NCBI RefSeq assembly: GCF_010614805.1
Contig: NZ_JAAFZC010000002.1
Location: forward strand, 620,001 to 684,000
Direction: 5' to 3'
Length of the DNA: 64,000 bases
Source: Pseudooceanicola aestuarii
GTDB lineage: Bacteria > Pseudomonadota > Alphaproteobacteria > Rhodobacterales > Rhodobacteraceae
The notes beneath the pieces were generated by a model that was given only the letters and a program-made list of their open reading frames with translations, made no database searches and was not told the origin of the DNA. The translations under genes were made by a program, and so were the position numbers. Below are positions 54,770-64,000 of this stretch, one piece after another (position 1 is the first letter of the stretch; every line of letters starts with the position of its first letter).

Positions 54770-56443
54770 TCAGGCTGACAGGCGGCTGATCACCACGGTG
54801 ACCTCGGGCTTGCGACCGATCTCCTCGTTGGCGGAATTGCGGACAACCCGGCGCAGCGCCTCTTCCAGCTTGTCGTCATTGCCCAGCGTCCTGGAATCCG
54901 CCCGGCCCAGGAATTGCGCCAGATCTTCCTCCAGCACCTCCACCAGGGACGCGCGCGACCGGCCGGTTTCGGGCAGGCCCTTGACGTCGCACCAGGGTTC
55001 ACCCAACGGCTCGTCCTCTTCGTCCAGAATGGCGGTGATGGTCACATGACCGTTCAGTGCCATGCGGATCCGGTCGCGCACGATCCCGTCCAGCGCGCCG
55101 ATCTGCACTGAACCGTCCAGGTAGGTACGCCCGGTCTCAACATATTCGACGACCTCGGGCGCATTGCCCGACAGGTTCAGCATCATGCCGTTGACCGCGA
55201 TGATGGAGGACAAGCGCCCCTCTCCGGCCAGTTTGGCGTGTTCGCGCAGATGGCGGTGTTCGCCATGCATCGGGATGACCATTTGCGGGGCGACGACCTC
55301 GTGCATCCGCTTCAGGTCCGGGCGGTTGGCGTGGCCGGAGACGTGATACAGCCCGGAACTGTCGTCGATCACGTCGACACCCTGTTCCGAAAAGGCATTG
55401 ATGATCGCGATCACGCCTTTTTCATTGCCCGGAATGGTCTTGGAGGAGAACAGGAACGTGTCGCCCTCCGCCATCTTGATCCCGTTGTACTTGCCCCGCG
55501 CCAGCTGGGCGGAAGCCGCCCGGCGTTCACCCTGGCTGCCGGTGACCAGCAGCATCAGGTTCTCGCGCGGGATGCTTTGCGCATCCTCGGGGCTGACCAC
55601 CTTGGGAAAATCCTTGAGCACGCCGGTTTCAATGGCCGCTTCGATCATGCGGCGCATGGCGCGGCCCATCAGGCAGATCGACCGGCCCGCGCGTTCGCCC
55701 GCCTCCGCCAGGGTTTTCACCCGCGCGACGTTGGAGGCAAAGGTCGTCGCGACGAACATGCCCTTGGCCTGCGACACCAGCTTCTCGATTTCGGGGCCGA
55801 CGGTGATTTCGGACCGGCCCTCGTGATGGCTGAAGACATTGGTACTGTCGCAGACGAGCGCCTTGACCCCCGGTTTGGCGACGTCGCGCCACAGATCGGG
55901 GTCAAAGGCCTCGCCCACCAGCGGGTCGAGGTCCAGCTTGAAATCGCCGGTGTGGATCACGCGACCCTCGGGGCTGTCGATCACCAGGCCCGAGCTTTCG
56001 GGAATGGAATGGGAAATCGGCAGGAAGCCGACCTTGAACGGCCCGGCCTCCACAACCTCTGGCCATGCGGAGGCGGTGGTGATCGCCTGATCGCCGATGC
56101 CATATTCGCCCAGCTTGCCCCGGCCGATATTGGCGGTAAACGCCCGTGCGTAGATCTTTGGCGCACCGAGGCGTTCGTACAGGTGACCCAGGGCGCCGAC
56201 GTGGTCTTCGTGGGCATGGGTGACAAAGATCGCCTCCAGCCGGTCCTTGCGCTCTTCCAGCCAGGTGATGTCGGGCATGATGATGTCGACGCCCGGCGAG
56301 GTTTCCATGTCGGGAAAGGTCACGCCCAGATCGACCAGGATCAACCGCTCCGCACCGGGCGCACCGTAGCCGTAGACATAGGCGTTCATCCCGATTTCCC
56401 CGGCCCCGCCGAGAGGGAGATAGATCAGCCGTTCCGTCGTCAT
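54770..56443 (-). CDS. rnj: Ribonuclease J
   Basis: Metallo-beta-lactamase/beta-CASP ribonuclease with 5'-3' exo- and endonuclease activity for RNA decay and processing. The 557-residue protein has the zinc motif HAHEDH (76-81), the beta-CASP part (ALVCDSTNVFSHHEGRSE, LLVTGSQGERRAAS) and HGEHRHLREHAKLA near residue 390. The start overlaps coaX by four bases, and the gene ends the nuo-birA-coaX-rnj block. Confidence 0.95.
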   Translation of the reverse strand: MTTERLIYLPLGGAGEIGMNAYVYGYGAPGAERLILVDLGVTFPDMETSPGVDIIMPDITWLEERKDRLEAIFVTHAHEDHVGALGHLYERLGAPKIYARAFTANIGRGKLGEYGIGDQAITTASAWPEVVEAGPFKVGFLPISHSIPESSGLVIDSPEGRVIHTGDFKLDLDPLVGEAFDPDLWRDVAKPGVKALVCDSTNVFSHHEGRSEITVGPEIEKLVSQAKGMFVATTFASNVARVKTLAEAGERAGRSICLMGRAMRRMIEAAIETGVLKDFPKVVSPEDAQSIPRENLMLLVTGSQGERRAASAQLARGKYNGIKMAEGDTFLFSSKTIPGNEKGVIAIINAFSEQGVDVIDDSSGLYHVSGHANRPDLKRMHEVVAPQMVIPMHGEHRHLREHAKLAGEGRLSSIIAVNGMMLNLSGNAPEVVEYVETGRTYLDGSVQIGALDGIVRDRIRMALNGHVTITAILDEEDEPLGEPWCDVKGLPETGRSRASLVEVLEEDLAQFLGRADSRTLGNDDKLEEALRRVVRNSANEEIGRKPEVTVVISRLSA

Positions 56444-57219
56444 ATGTTACCCTGGTCCTTGTTGTATTCATGAATGATCCGCAGGCCGTGGATCGTCAGG
56501 AATTCGTCAAAAGCGTCGAACAGCGTATCCCCCTGCCCGAACAGCGGCGCCAGCCCGCCCGTGGCGATGATCTTCATCGGACGGTCGTATTCACCGGTGA
56601 TCCGGTCACATATCCCGCGAACCAGCCCGACGTAACCCCAGAAAACGCCCGATTGCATACAAGCGACGGTGTTGGTGCCGATGACTTTCTGCGGTTTGGT
56701 CACATCGACATGCGGCAAGGCCGCCGCCATCTCGTGCAGCGCCTGAAGCGACAGGTTCACCCCCGGCGCGATCACCCCGCCGACATAGGCGCCATCCTCC
56801 GCCACCACGTCAAAGGTCGTCGCCGTGCCGAAATCCACCACGATCAGGTCGCCGCCATACTTGTCGAAGGCGCCCGCCGTGTTGACCAGCCGGTCGGGAC
56901 CGACCTGCGTGCCCTCGTCCACACGGGGCTGGCAGGGCAACAGGCATTCGGGCTTGCCGACCACCAGCGGACGAGAATTGAAATACCTGTCCGCCAGCAC
57001 CCGCAGGTTGAACACCACGCGCGGCACCGTGGAAGAGATGATCACCGCGTGGATATCCAGCGGGATCTTGTGATGGTTCAGCAGCGCGGACAGCCAGACG
57101 AAATACTGGTCCGCCGTCCGTTGATGATCCGTCGCGGTGCGCAGGGTGCACAGGAACTGCTCCCCGTCCCAGATGGAAAAGACGGTGTTGGTGTTGCCGC
57201 AATCAATGGCCAGAAGCAT
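56440..57219 (-). CDS. coaX: Type III pantothenate kinase
   Basis: Phosphorylates pantothenate, the first step of CoA synthesis; the CoaX type is not inhibited by CoA. The 259-residue protein has Asp6 in LLAIDCGNTNTVFS, VGPDRLVNTAGAFDKYGG, and VDFGTATTFDVVAED, which carry the ATP and catalytic Asp positions of the family. It lies 15 bases after birA and overlaps rnj by four. Confidence 0.94.
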   Translation of the reverse strand: MLLAIDCGNTNTVFSIWDGEQFLCTLRTATDHQRTADQYFVWLSALLNHHKIPLDIHAVIISSTVPRVVFNLRVLADRYFNSRPLVVGKPECLLPCQPRVDEGTQVGPDRLVNTAGAFDKYGGDLIVVDFGTATTFDVVAEDGAYVGGVIAPGVNLSLQALHEMAAALPHVDVTKPQKVIGTNTVACMQSGVFWGYVGLVRGICDRITGEYDRPMKIIATGGLAPLFGQGDTLFDAFDEFLTIHGLRIIHEYNKDQGNI

Positions 57220-57234
57220 GTCAGCCCCCTTGGA

Positions 57235-58002
57235 TCAGAAGAATATATCGGCGGCGGCGATGGCATGGGTCCGGTCCGGCGCCGCCAGGATCAGGCGCCC
57301 CGCCTCGTCCACCGTGTCGAACCGCCCGGTCAGGCTGGTCTCGCCCAGCCGCGCGGTAATCTGCTGGCCCAGCCGCGCGGCACGGTCCAGCCAGGCCTGC
57401 CGCACCGGGCCGAAACCATAGGTCTGAAGGCTGTGTTCGTGCGCGGCAAAGGCCGGGGCAAGCGCCGCCAGCAGGTCCTCGGGCGTGACACTGGCACCGG
57501 TTTCCGACAGCAGTGAAACAGGCGGCAGGGCACTCGCCTCCACCTCGGCAGCGGCGGGCGCCTGCTGGAGATTGACGCCGATGCCGATGGACAGCCCGGC
57601 CACGCGCCCCTGCCGCTGGATCGTCTCCAGAAGGATACCGGCGACCTTGCCGCCGTTGAGCAGCACGTCGTTCGGCCATTTCAGCGCAAAGGGTTCGGCC
57701 CGGCCAGTCACACCGACAAATGCGTCGTGCAGGGCCAGCGCAGCGACAAAGCTGCGCAGAGCCACGCGGTCGGGGCTGTCCTCCACCGGCAATACCAACG
57801 TGGCCGCTAACATCCCCTGCGGCGCCACCCAGGCCCGACCGCGCCGCGCGCGCCCTGCCGTCTGACGATGAGCCAGGATCCAGCAGGGGCCCGGCAGGGC
57901 GTCGAACCGACGCTCTGCCTCGTTCAAGGTCGAATCCGTTTCCGCCAGGATCAACCGATCGTAGCCGACCGGCCAGCCCGACCAATCAGGATCAGTTGAC
58001 AA
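57235..58002 (-). CDS. birA: Biotin--[acetyl-CoA-carboxylase] ligase
   Basis: Attaches biotin to the biotin carboxyl carrier protein. The 255-residue protein holds only the ligase domain: [11 protein letters not shown], the ATP loop GRARRGRAW (a variant of GRGRRGR), [15 protein letters not shown], and the C-terminal SH3-like cap. It lacks the N-terminal helix-turn-helix, so unlike E. coli BirA it is not a repressor of bio genes. Its start overlaps the nuoN stop by 11 bases. Confidence 0.94.
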   Translation of the reverse strand: MSTDPDWSGWPVGYDRLILAETDSTLNEAERRFDALPGPCWILAHRQTAGRARRGRAWVAPQGMLAATLVLPVEDSPDRVALRSFVAALALHDAFVGVTGRAEPFALKWPNDVLLNGGKVAGILLETIQRQGRVAGLSIGIGVNLQQAPAAAEVEASALPPVSLLSETGASVTPEDLLAALAPAFAAHEHSLQTYGFGPVRQAWLDRAARLGQQITARLGETSLTGRFDTVDEAGRLILAAPDRTHAIAAADIFF

Positions 58003-59428
58003 GCGTTGCCGCCGCGGCCTCTGCCGCGCCCTCGATCCCGAACAGGTTGACCACGCCCAGCACCATGACCGCAGCGGACACCATCAGCAGGGACCACAGC
58101 ACCGGAGAGCGCGGTGTTTGCAACGGCTCCGCCTCCTCGCCGAAATACATGTAGAAGACGATGCGCAGGTAATAGAACGCCCCGATGACCGAGGCGACAA
58201 CACCGGCAACCGCCAACCAGGCCAACCCGCCGTCATAGGCCGCGCGCAGCACGTAGAGCTTCCCGAAGAAGCCTACCAGTGGCGGCACCCCGGCAAGGGA
58301 GAACATCAGCACCAGAACCGCCAGCGACCGCGCCGGATGGGCGGCGGAATACATGTTCAGCGCGGCGATGTCGGTCACCGGCTGGCCGTCACGCTCCATC
58401 GTCAGGATGAAGGCGAAGGCGCCGATGTTCATGGTCACGTAGATCGCCATGTAGATCAGCATCGCCTGCACACCAAAGGCGCTGCCCGCCGCCAGCCCCA
58501 TCAGGGCATAGCCCATGTGCGCGATGGAGGAATAGGCCATCAGCCGCTTGATATTGGTCTGGCCGATCGCCGCGATGGAGCCAAGGAACATCGACAGCAC
58601 CGAAATCAGCGCCACGATCTGCTGCCAATCGCCCACCACCTGCCCAAAGGCATCGTGCATGACCCGCGCGAACAGGCCCATGGCGGCGATCTTGGGTGCA
58701 GTGGCGAAAAAGGCGGTGATCGGGGTCGGCGCGCCTTCGTAGACATCCGGCGTCCACATGTGGAACGGCACCGCCGACACCTTGAACGCCAGGCCCGCAA
58801 TGATGAAGACCAGACCCAGCAGCAAGCCCAACGGCGCCTGCCCGGCCTCGGCGGAGGTGATGATGCCGGAGAACAGCGTCGTGCCGGAATAACCATAGAC
58901 CAGCGACGCGCCATAAAGCAGCAGGCCAGAGGACAGTGCGCCCAGCACGAAGTATTTCAGCCCCGCCTCTGTCGATTTCACGCTGTCGCGACGCAAGGAG
59001 GCCACGACGTAAAGCGCCAGCGACTGCAGCTCAAGCCCCATGTAAAGCGCGATGAGATCCCCGGCGGAGACCATGACCATCATACCGACCACGGCCAGCG
59101 TCACCAGCACCGGATATTCGAACCGCAAGATCTGGCGCCGGGCCATGTACTCCTGGCCCATGACCAGCACAGCAGCGGCGGACCACAGGATCATCACCTT
59201 GGCGAAGCGGGCGAAACCGTCGGCCATGAACATGCCGTGGAAAGCGGTATCCGCAGTCTCCCGCGTTGCGACCCAGAGGCCGACCAGCACGAAGATGATC
59301 GCCGTCCCCCAGACAAGGAGGGAGGCCGCCTTGTCCTTGGTCGTGTAGACCGCGCCGACAAGGCAGAGCATCGCGAAGACCGAAAGCAGCAGCTCCGGCA
59401 GGATTACAGAAAGATCAGCCGTGATCAT
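57992..59428 (-). CDS. nuoN: NADH-quinone oxidoreductase subunit N
   Basis: Membrane antiporter-like subunit of respiratory complex I. The 478-residue protein has about 14 helices and the key Lys/Glu-bearing segments of the family ([30 protein letters not shown] region split by helices, [33 protein letters not shown]). The adjacent genes run nuoJ-K-L-M-N on this strand with gaps of 4 to 90 bases, as in other alphaproteobacteria. birA follows directly. Confidence 0.95.
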   Translation of the reverse strand: MITADLSVILPELLLSVFAMLCLVGAVYTTKDKAASLLVWGTAIIFVLVGLWVATRETADTAFHGMFMADGFARFAKVMILWSAAAVLVMGQEYMARRQILRFEYPVLVTLAVVGMMVMVSAGDLIALYMGLELQSLALYVVASLRRDSVKSTEAGLKYFVLGALSSGLLLYGASLVYGYSGTTLFSGIITSAEAGQAPLGLLLGLVFIIAGLAFKVSAVPFHMWTPDVYEGAPTPITAFFATAPKIAAMGLFARVMHDAFGQVVGDWQQIVALISVLSMFLGSIAAIGQTNIKRLMAYSSIAHMGYALMGLAAGSAFGVQAMLIYMAIYVTMNIGAFAFILTMERDGQPVTDIAALNMYSAAHPARSLAVLVLMFSLAGVPPLVGFFGKLYVLRAAYDGGLAWLAVAGVVASVIGAFYYLRIVFYMYFGEEAEPLQTPRSPVLWSLLMVSAAVMVLGVVNLFGIEGAAEAAAATLVN

Positions 59429-59440
59429 CAGGGCCTCCGC

Positions 59441-60997
59441 TTAATGCGCCGCCGCGACGGCAGTGTCGGCATCGCCCAGGCGATCCGCTGCCGCCAGCGC
59501 GGTTTCATGGTTTTCGATCAACGCCGCCACCGAGGGGCCGATCACGTCAGTCACGAGGCTGGGGTAAACCCCCAGCAACAAGGTCATTGCCACCAGCGGG
59601 GCAAAGATCCATTTCTCCCGCGCGGTCATGTCCTTGATCGTGCGCAGGCTTTCCTTGATCAGATCACCCATTACAACGCGGCGATACAACCACAGCGCAT
59701 AGGCGGCCGAGAAGATGACCCCCGAGGTGGCCACCAGCGCGACCCAGGTGTTGACCTGGAAGATCCCCATCAGCGTCAGGAATTCCCCGACAAAACCCGA
59801 AGTGCCCGGCAGGCCGACATTGGCCATGGTGAAGAACATGAAGATCAGCGCATAGGCCGGCATCCGGTTGACCAGCCCGCCATAGGCGTCGATCTCCCGG
59901 GTGTGCATCCGGTCGTAGATCACACCGACACAGAGGAACAGCGCCCCGGAGATGAAGCCGTGCGACAGCATCTGGAAGATCGCACCGTCGATCCCCTGCT
60001 GGTTGGCGGCGAAGATCCCCATGGTCACGTAACCCATGTGTGCCACCGACGAATAGGCGATCAGCTTCTTCATGTCCTCCTGCACCAGAGCGACCAGGGA
60101 GGTGTAGACGATGGCAATGGCCGACAGCCACAGGATCAGCGGCGTCATCACATCCGCGCCCACCGGGAACATCGGCAAGGAGAACCGCAGGAAGCCGTAG
60201 CCGCCCATCTTCAGCAGGATCGCCGCCAGCACGACCGAGCCCGCAGTCGGCGCCTGAACGTGCGCATCGGGCAGCCAGGTGTGCACCGGCCACATCGGCA
60301 TCTTCACCGCGAAGGAGGCGAAGAAGGCGATGAACATCAGGGTCTGCGCCCCGCCCACGATCTGCACCCCCAGCAGGGAGAAGGTTTCCGACCCGAATTC
60401 ATACGCCATCAGCGTCGGAATATCCGTGGTGCCGGCCTGGGTGAACATCGCGACCATGGCCACCAGCATCAGCACCGACCCGAGGAAGGTGTAGAGGAAG
60501 AACTTGAACGAAGCGTAAATACGGTTCGCCCCGCCCCAGATCCCGATGATCAGGAACATCGGGATCAGCCCGGCCTCGAAGAAGAGGTAGAACAGCACCA
60601 GATCCAATGCGCAGAACACGCCCAGCATCAGCGTTTCCAACAGCAGGAAAGCGATCATGTATTCCTTGACCCGCTTGTCCACGCCCCAGGAGGCCCAGAT
60701 GGTCAGCGGCATCACGAAGGTCGTCAGCAGCACGAACAGGACCGAAATCCCGTCCACGCCCATCTTGTACTTCATGCCCAGCAGCCAGGACCGCTCCTCC
60801 ACCAGCTGAAAATCGGTGTTGGACGGGTCGAATTCCGCCAGGATGAACAGCGACACGACAAAGGTCAGCGCAGTGGCAATCAGCGCCACCCATTTCGCGT
60901 TCCGCTTGGCAGCCGCGTCTTCTCCGCGGAGGAAAATCGCCAGGATGACAGCGGCGATCGCCGGGATGAACGTGGTGATGGAGAGAAGATTGCTCAT
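59441..60997 (-). CDS. nuoM: NADH-quinone oxidoreductase subunit M
   Basis: Second large antiporter-like subunit of complex I, pumping protons through a Lys/Glu-containing half channel. The 518-residue protein has about 14 helices, with [33 protein letters not shown] and [18 protein letters not shown] visible. Its start shares one base with the nuoL stop (TAATG), so translation is coupled. Confidence 0.95.
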   Translation of the reverse strand: MSNLLSITTFIPAIAAVILAIFLRGEDAAAKRNAKWVALIATALTFVVSLFILAEFDPSNTDFQLVEERSWLLGMKYKMGVDGISVLFVLLTTFVMPLTIWASWGVDKRVKEYMIAFLLLETLMLGVFCALDLVLFYLFFEAGLIPMFLIIGIWGGANRIYASFKFFLYTFLGSVLMLVAMVAMFTQAGTTDIPTLMAYEFGSETFSLLGVQIVGGAQTLMFIAFFASFAVKMPMWPVHTWLPDAHVQAPTAGSVVLAAILLKMGGYGFLRFSLPMFPVGADVMTPLILWLSAIAIVYTSLVALVQEDMKKLIAYSSVAHMGYVTMGIFAANQQGIDGAIFQMLSHGFISGALFLCVGVIYDRMHTREIDAYGGLVNRMPAYALIFMFFTMANVGLPGTSGFVGEFLTLMGIFQVNTWVALVATSGVIFSAAYALWLYRRVVMGDLIKESLRTIKDMTAREKWIFAPLVAMTLLLGVYPSLVTDVIGPSVAALIENHETALAAADRLGDADTAVAAAH

Positions 60998-63159
60998 TAT
61001 TCCGCCCCTCCGGAGAGCGTCATCCAGGTCACGAAGACGGCGATCCCGATCACCATGGCAAAGGCATAGGTGAAGATGTAGCCGCTTTGCGCACGTCCGG
61101 CGAGACGGGTGAAGAACGGGATGATCCCCATGGCCAGGCCGTTCAGACCGCCATCGACAATGCGCCCGTCACCGTCCTTCCAGAACCGCCGGCCAAGCCA
61201 GAAAGCCGGACGGATGAAGATGAAATTGTAGATTTCGTCGAAGTACCACTTGTTCAGGAGGAAGCGGTACAGCGGCGCGTTTGCCTCCGCCACGCGGCCC
61301 GGCAGGGACGTGTCGCGGATGTAGAACAGCCATGCGGTGCCCAGGCCCAGCAGCATCGCGATGAAGGGGCTGACCTTGACCCAGGTGGGGGCATGGTGCG
61401 CATCGTCCATCACGTGGTTGTCGGGGCTCATGAAGATCGCGCCCTGCGGTGCCATGCCCGTGCCGTGATCCGGCGTGGTATGGGCGCTCGCATGGGCCGT
61501 TCCGGCCTCGGCATGGCCGGGATCCTCGGTCACCGCGTCGGCGGCGGCATGGGCATCGCCCTCCGCCGCCTGATCGGCAGCCGCGACGACCCCCTCGCCA
61601 TGGCCTTCGTCTGCCGCCGCATGATGGGCGGGCGCGCCGAAGAAGCGGTTCACCTTGTCATGATCGCCGAAGAAGGAGCCATACCACAGCATCCCTGCAA
61701 AGATCGCGCCCAGCGACAGCACTGCCAGCGGCACCAGCATGACCGTCGGGCTTTCATGCGCGTGATCATGGGTGTGCTTGTCGCCGCGCGGCTCGCCGAA
61801 GAAGGTCAGGAACATCAACCGCCAGGAATAGAAGGAGGTGAACAGCGCCGCGATCACCAGCATCCAGAAGGCATAGCCCCCCGCCGTGCCGGCCCAGGCG
61901 CTTTCGATCACCGCGTCCTTCGACAGGAACCCGGCGAACCCGATATGGGTCAACGGAATGCCGACGCCAGTGATGGCCAGCGTACCGATCAGCATCGCCC
62001 AGAAGGTATAGGGCAGTTTCTTGCGCAGCCCGCCGTAGTTCCGCATGTCCTGTTCGTGATGCATCCCGTGGATCACCGACCCGGCGCCCAGGAACAGCAT
62101 CGCCTTGAAAAACGCGTGGGTGAACAGGTGGAACATCGCCACCGGGTAGACCCCGACGCCGGCCGCCACGAACATGTAGCCCAGCTGCGAACAGGTGGAA
62201 TAGGCGATGACCCGCTTGATGTCGTTCTGCACCAGACCGACTGTCGCCGCGAAGAACGCGGTGGTGGCGCCGATCAGGGTGATGATCGTCTTGGTGTCGG
62301 GGGCATATTCGATCAGCGGCGACATGCGGCAGACCAGGAAGACCCCTGCCGTCACCATGGTCGCCGCATGGATCAGCGCCGAAACCGGGGTCGGGCCTTC
62401 CATCGCGTCGGGCAGCCAGGTGTGCAGCAAGAGCTGCGCCGATTTCCCCATCGCGCCGATGAACAGCAGCAGGGCGATCACTTCCGCCGCGTCGAAGCTG
62501 AGGCCGAGGAAGGTCAGATCCTGCCCCGACAGCGAGGAGGCCGCCGCAAAGATGTCGTCGAACTGGATGGAATCCACCATGAAGTAGATGGCAAAGATCC
62601 CCAGGGCAAAGCCGAAATCACCGACCCGGTTGACCACGAAGGCCTTGATCGCCGCCGCGCCGGCAGAAGGTTTCTTGTAGTAGAACCCGATCAGCAGGTA
62701 GGAGGCGACGCCCACGCCCTCCCAGCCGAAGAACATCTGCACCAGGTTGTCGGAGGTCACCAGCATCAGCATCGCGAAGGTGAAGAACGACAGGTAGGCA
62801 AAGAAGCGGGGGCGATATTCCTCGCCCTCCTTGAAGTTCTCGTCATGGGCCATGTAGCCGAAGCTGTAGAGATGAACGAGCGCCGAAACGGTCGTGACAA
62901 CGATCAGCATCAGCGAGGTCAGCCGGTCCAGCCGGATCCCCCAGGAGGTGGACAGCGTGCCGCTTTCGATCCAGCGCAGCACCTCGACGTGTTGGGTGAC
63001 TGCCGGATCATGGGTCAGGAACACGATCCAGGACAGCAGGGCCGCCAGGAACAGCAGGCCGGTGGTCAGCCACTGGGCCCCCTTCACCGTGATGGCCCGC
63101 CAGAAGAACCCGGCGATGAGCGCGCCCACCAGCGGGGCGAACAGGATGATCGTCAGCAT
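60997..63159 (-). CDS. nuoL: NADH-quinone oxidoreductase subunit L with a His-rich insertion
   Basis: Largest antiporter-like subunit of complex I, with the long lateral helix that links the proton channels. The 720 residues exceed E. coli NuoL (613). The extra length lies mainly at about 505-590: a His/Ala/Asp/Gly-rich stretch ([15 protein letters not shown], then [16 protein letters not shown] and DDAHHAPTW). The core motifs [32 protein letters not shown] and [15 protein letters not shown] are normal. The insertion would face one side of the membrane between late helices. Confidence 0.95.
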   Translation of the reverse strand: MLTIILFAPLVGALIAGFFWRAITVKGAQWLTTGLLFLAALLSWIVFLTHDPAVTQHVEVLRWIESGTLSTSWGIRLDRLTSLMLIVVTTVSALVHLYSFGYMAHDENFKEGEEYRPRFFAYLSFFTFAMLMLVTSDNLVQMFFGWEGVGVASYLLIGFYYKKPSAGAAAIKAFVVNRVGDFGFALGIFAIYFMVDSIQFDDIFAAASSLSGQDLTFLGLSFDAAEVIALLLFIGAMGKSAQLLLHTWLPDAMEGPTPVSALIHAATMVTAGVFLVCRMSPLIEYAPDTKTIITLIGATTAFFAATVGLVQNDIKRVIAYSTCSQLGYMFVAAGVGVYPVAMFHLFTHAFFKAMLFLGAGSVIHGMHHEQDMRNYGGLRKKLPYTFWAMLIGTLAITGVGIPLTHIGFAGFLSKDAVIESAWAGTAGGYAFWMLVIAALFTSFYSWRLMFLTFFGEPRGDKHTHDHAHESPTVMLVPLAVLSLGAIFAGMLWYGSFFGDHDKVNRFFGAPAHHAAADEGHGEGVVAAADQAAEGDAHAAADAVTEDPGHAEAGTAHASAHTTPDHGTGMAPQGAIFMSPDNHVMDDAHHAPTWVKVSPFIAMLLGLGTAWLFYIRDTSLPGRVAEANAPLYRFLLNKWYFDEIYNFIFIRPAFWLGRRFWKDGDGRIVDGGLNGLAMGIIPFFTRLAGRAQSGYIFTYAFAMVIGIAVFVTWMTLSGGAE

Positions 63160-63163
63160 ACGC

Positions 63164-63469
63164 TCAGCCTTTCATCACGTTGACGTCTTCCACGGCGATG
63201 GTGCCGCGGTTCCGGAAGAAACAGACAAGGATGGCCAGCCCGATCGCGGCCTCGGCCGCGGCGACGGTCAGCACGAACAGGGTGAACACCTGCCCCGCCA
63301 GATCGCCGTGGTACCAGGAAAAGGCCACCAGGTTGATGTTCACCGCCAACAGCATCAATTCGATGCTCATCAGCAGGATGATGACGTTCTTGCGGTTCAG
63401 GAAAAGCCCGAAAATCCCGATGACGAACAAGGCCGCCGCCACCGTCAGATAATGTTCTATCCCAATCAT
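63164..63469 (-). CDS. nuoK: NADH-quinone oxidoreductase subunit K
   Basis: Small three-helix membrane subunit of complex I. The 101-residue form starts [21 protein letters not shown] at ATG 63469; an in-frame ATG 25 codons upstream adds a charged stretch foreign to the family. The conserved Glu of [12 protein letters not shown] and the second Glu of [12 protein letters not shown] are present, both implicated in proton transfer. Four bases before nuoL. Confidence 0.95.
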   Translation of the reverse strand: MIGIEHYLTVAAALFVIGIFGLFLNRKNVIILLMSIELMLLAVNINLVAFSWYHGDLAGQVFTLFVLTVAAAEAAIGLAILVCFFRNRGTIAVEDVNVMKG

Positions 63470-63556
63470 GTCCCTCGGTCCTTTGCGTCCCGTTGCCGGG
63501 TCCGGCCCGGCTTTCGTACTTGCAGCGGCCGTGCGGCCACCCACCGTTCGAGCAGC

Positions 63557-64000
63557 TTACAGCCCCTGCCCCGGCTTCACGTCCTTCAGCTCCATCGACT
63601 TGGCCGGATCACGCCACATCTGCGCCAGAACGTTCTGGCGTTTGATGTCGGTGCGATGGCGCAGCGTCAGCACGATGGCCCCGATCATCGCCACCAGCAG
63701 GATCAGCCCCGCCAGCTGGAAGATCAGGAAATAGCGGTCATAGATCATCGTCCCCAGCAGAACGGTGTTTTCCCCGTCCATGGCGATGGCCGTGCGCGCC
63801 GCCTGCGCGCCTTCCGCGCTTTCCCAGGCGCCGTAGGCCAGGCCGAATTGCATCAGCAGAACGACCCCGATCAGCAGCGCCAGCGGCATGTATTTGGCCA
63901 TCTCCGCCTTCAGCTCGGCGAAATCGACGTCCAGCATCATGACGACGAACAGGAACAGCACCGCGACGGCGCCGACATAGACGATGATCAGCAGCATGGC
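63557..64000 (-). CDS. nuoJ: NADH-quinone oxidoreductase subunit J (N-terminus cut by window edge)
   Basis: Membrane subunit of complex I. The visible 147 residues begin inside the protein at [23 protein letters not shown], the conserved third helix, and run to the stop. About 55 N-terminal residues lie beyond the right edge. The 87-base gap to nuoK holds no feature. The C-terminal charged tail ([20 protein letters not shown]) is normal for the alphaproteobacterial protein. Confidence 0.93.
   Translation of the reverse strand, partial: AMLLIIVYVGAVAVLFLFVVMMLDVDFAELKAEMAKYMPLALLIGVVLLMQFGLAYGAWESAEGAQAARTAIAMDGENTVLLGTMIYDRYFLIFQLAGLILLVAMIGAIVLTLRHRTDIKRQNVLAQMWRDPAKSMELKDVKPGQGL

Noticed and set aside
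58118..63183. Very long open frames antisense to nuoN, nuoM and nuoL
   Set aside because: They are His/Arg/Gln-rich mirror frames caused by high GC in the third codon position; the opposite strand encodes clearly conserved complex I subunits.

Overview
The window is a chromosomal segment of a high-GC (roughly 65%) alphaproteobacterium, almost certainly a member of the Rhodobacteraceae (Roseobacter group). Reasons: the ectABC-ask_ect osmolyte operon, the nuoN-birA-coaX-rnj order, Hint-domain and RPRPRP-rich proteins typical of roseobacters, and a repeated GC-rich intergenic palindrome carrying CTTCGGGCCGAAATACCGC. No phage, insertion sequence, CRISPR array or rRNA operon was found. Most genes are core metabolism or cell-envelope housekeeping, and many neighbours overlap by ATGA or TAATG junctions.

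Layout. 1-1657: start of a phosphonate importer operon (phnC, partial phnD) with a possible Pho box and a long leader hairpin that encloses the TTG start codon. 1680-6311: ectoine operon (ectA-ectB-ectC-ask_ect, minus strand) with a terminator, a promoter overlapped by an inverted repeat, and a divergent MarR regulator (EctR-like). 6419-10945: histidine genes hisB-hisH-hisA-hisF-hisE, interrupted by two small exported proteins on the opposite strand. 10983-16000: CoA-binding protein, rlmB, an atypical tRNA-Tyr, an orphan hypothetical, a glycosyltransferase-like protein and metY. 16166-19420: a 1084-residue protein with a GspL/PilM-like head, a membrane segment and a GspC/PilP-like tail. A 103-residue paralogue of the tail lies at 34554. 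19666-25250: hppD with a divergent Lrp regulator, a Kef-type antiporter, pyrC and pyrE. 25812-34321: dnaB, alr, mlaE-mlaF-pqiA-like, radA, cvpA, purF. 35133-38752: SDR, then surE-pcm-nlpD-like. 38943-39216: a phoX-type phosphatase gene reduced to its two ends. 39359-43209: DUF815 ATPase, tatCBA and an orphan ABC ATPase. 43304-49045: alkC-type glycosylase, a catalytically atypical SDR, a Hint protein, small proteins and prfC. 49071-50024: an AT-richer FRG-domain gene that looks acquired. 50078-54551: two tandem glycosyltransferases and a DEAD-box helicase. 54770-64000: rnj, coaX, birA and nuoN-M-L-K-J on the minus strand.

The most interesting points are the GspL/GspC-like fusion with its separate tail paralogue, the internally deleted phoX remnant, the FRG gene, the phnC start-codon hairpin, the atypical tRNA-Tyr and the dispersed intergenic repeat. 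I do not see a clearly new multi-gene system; the GspL/GspC-like pair is the best lead.
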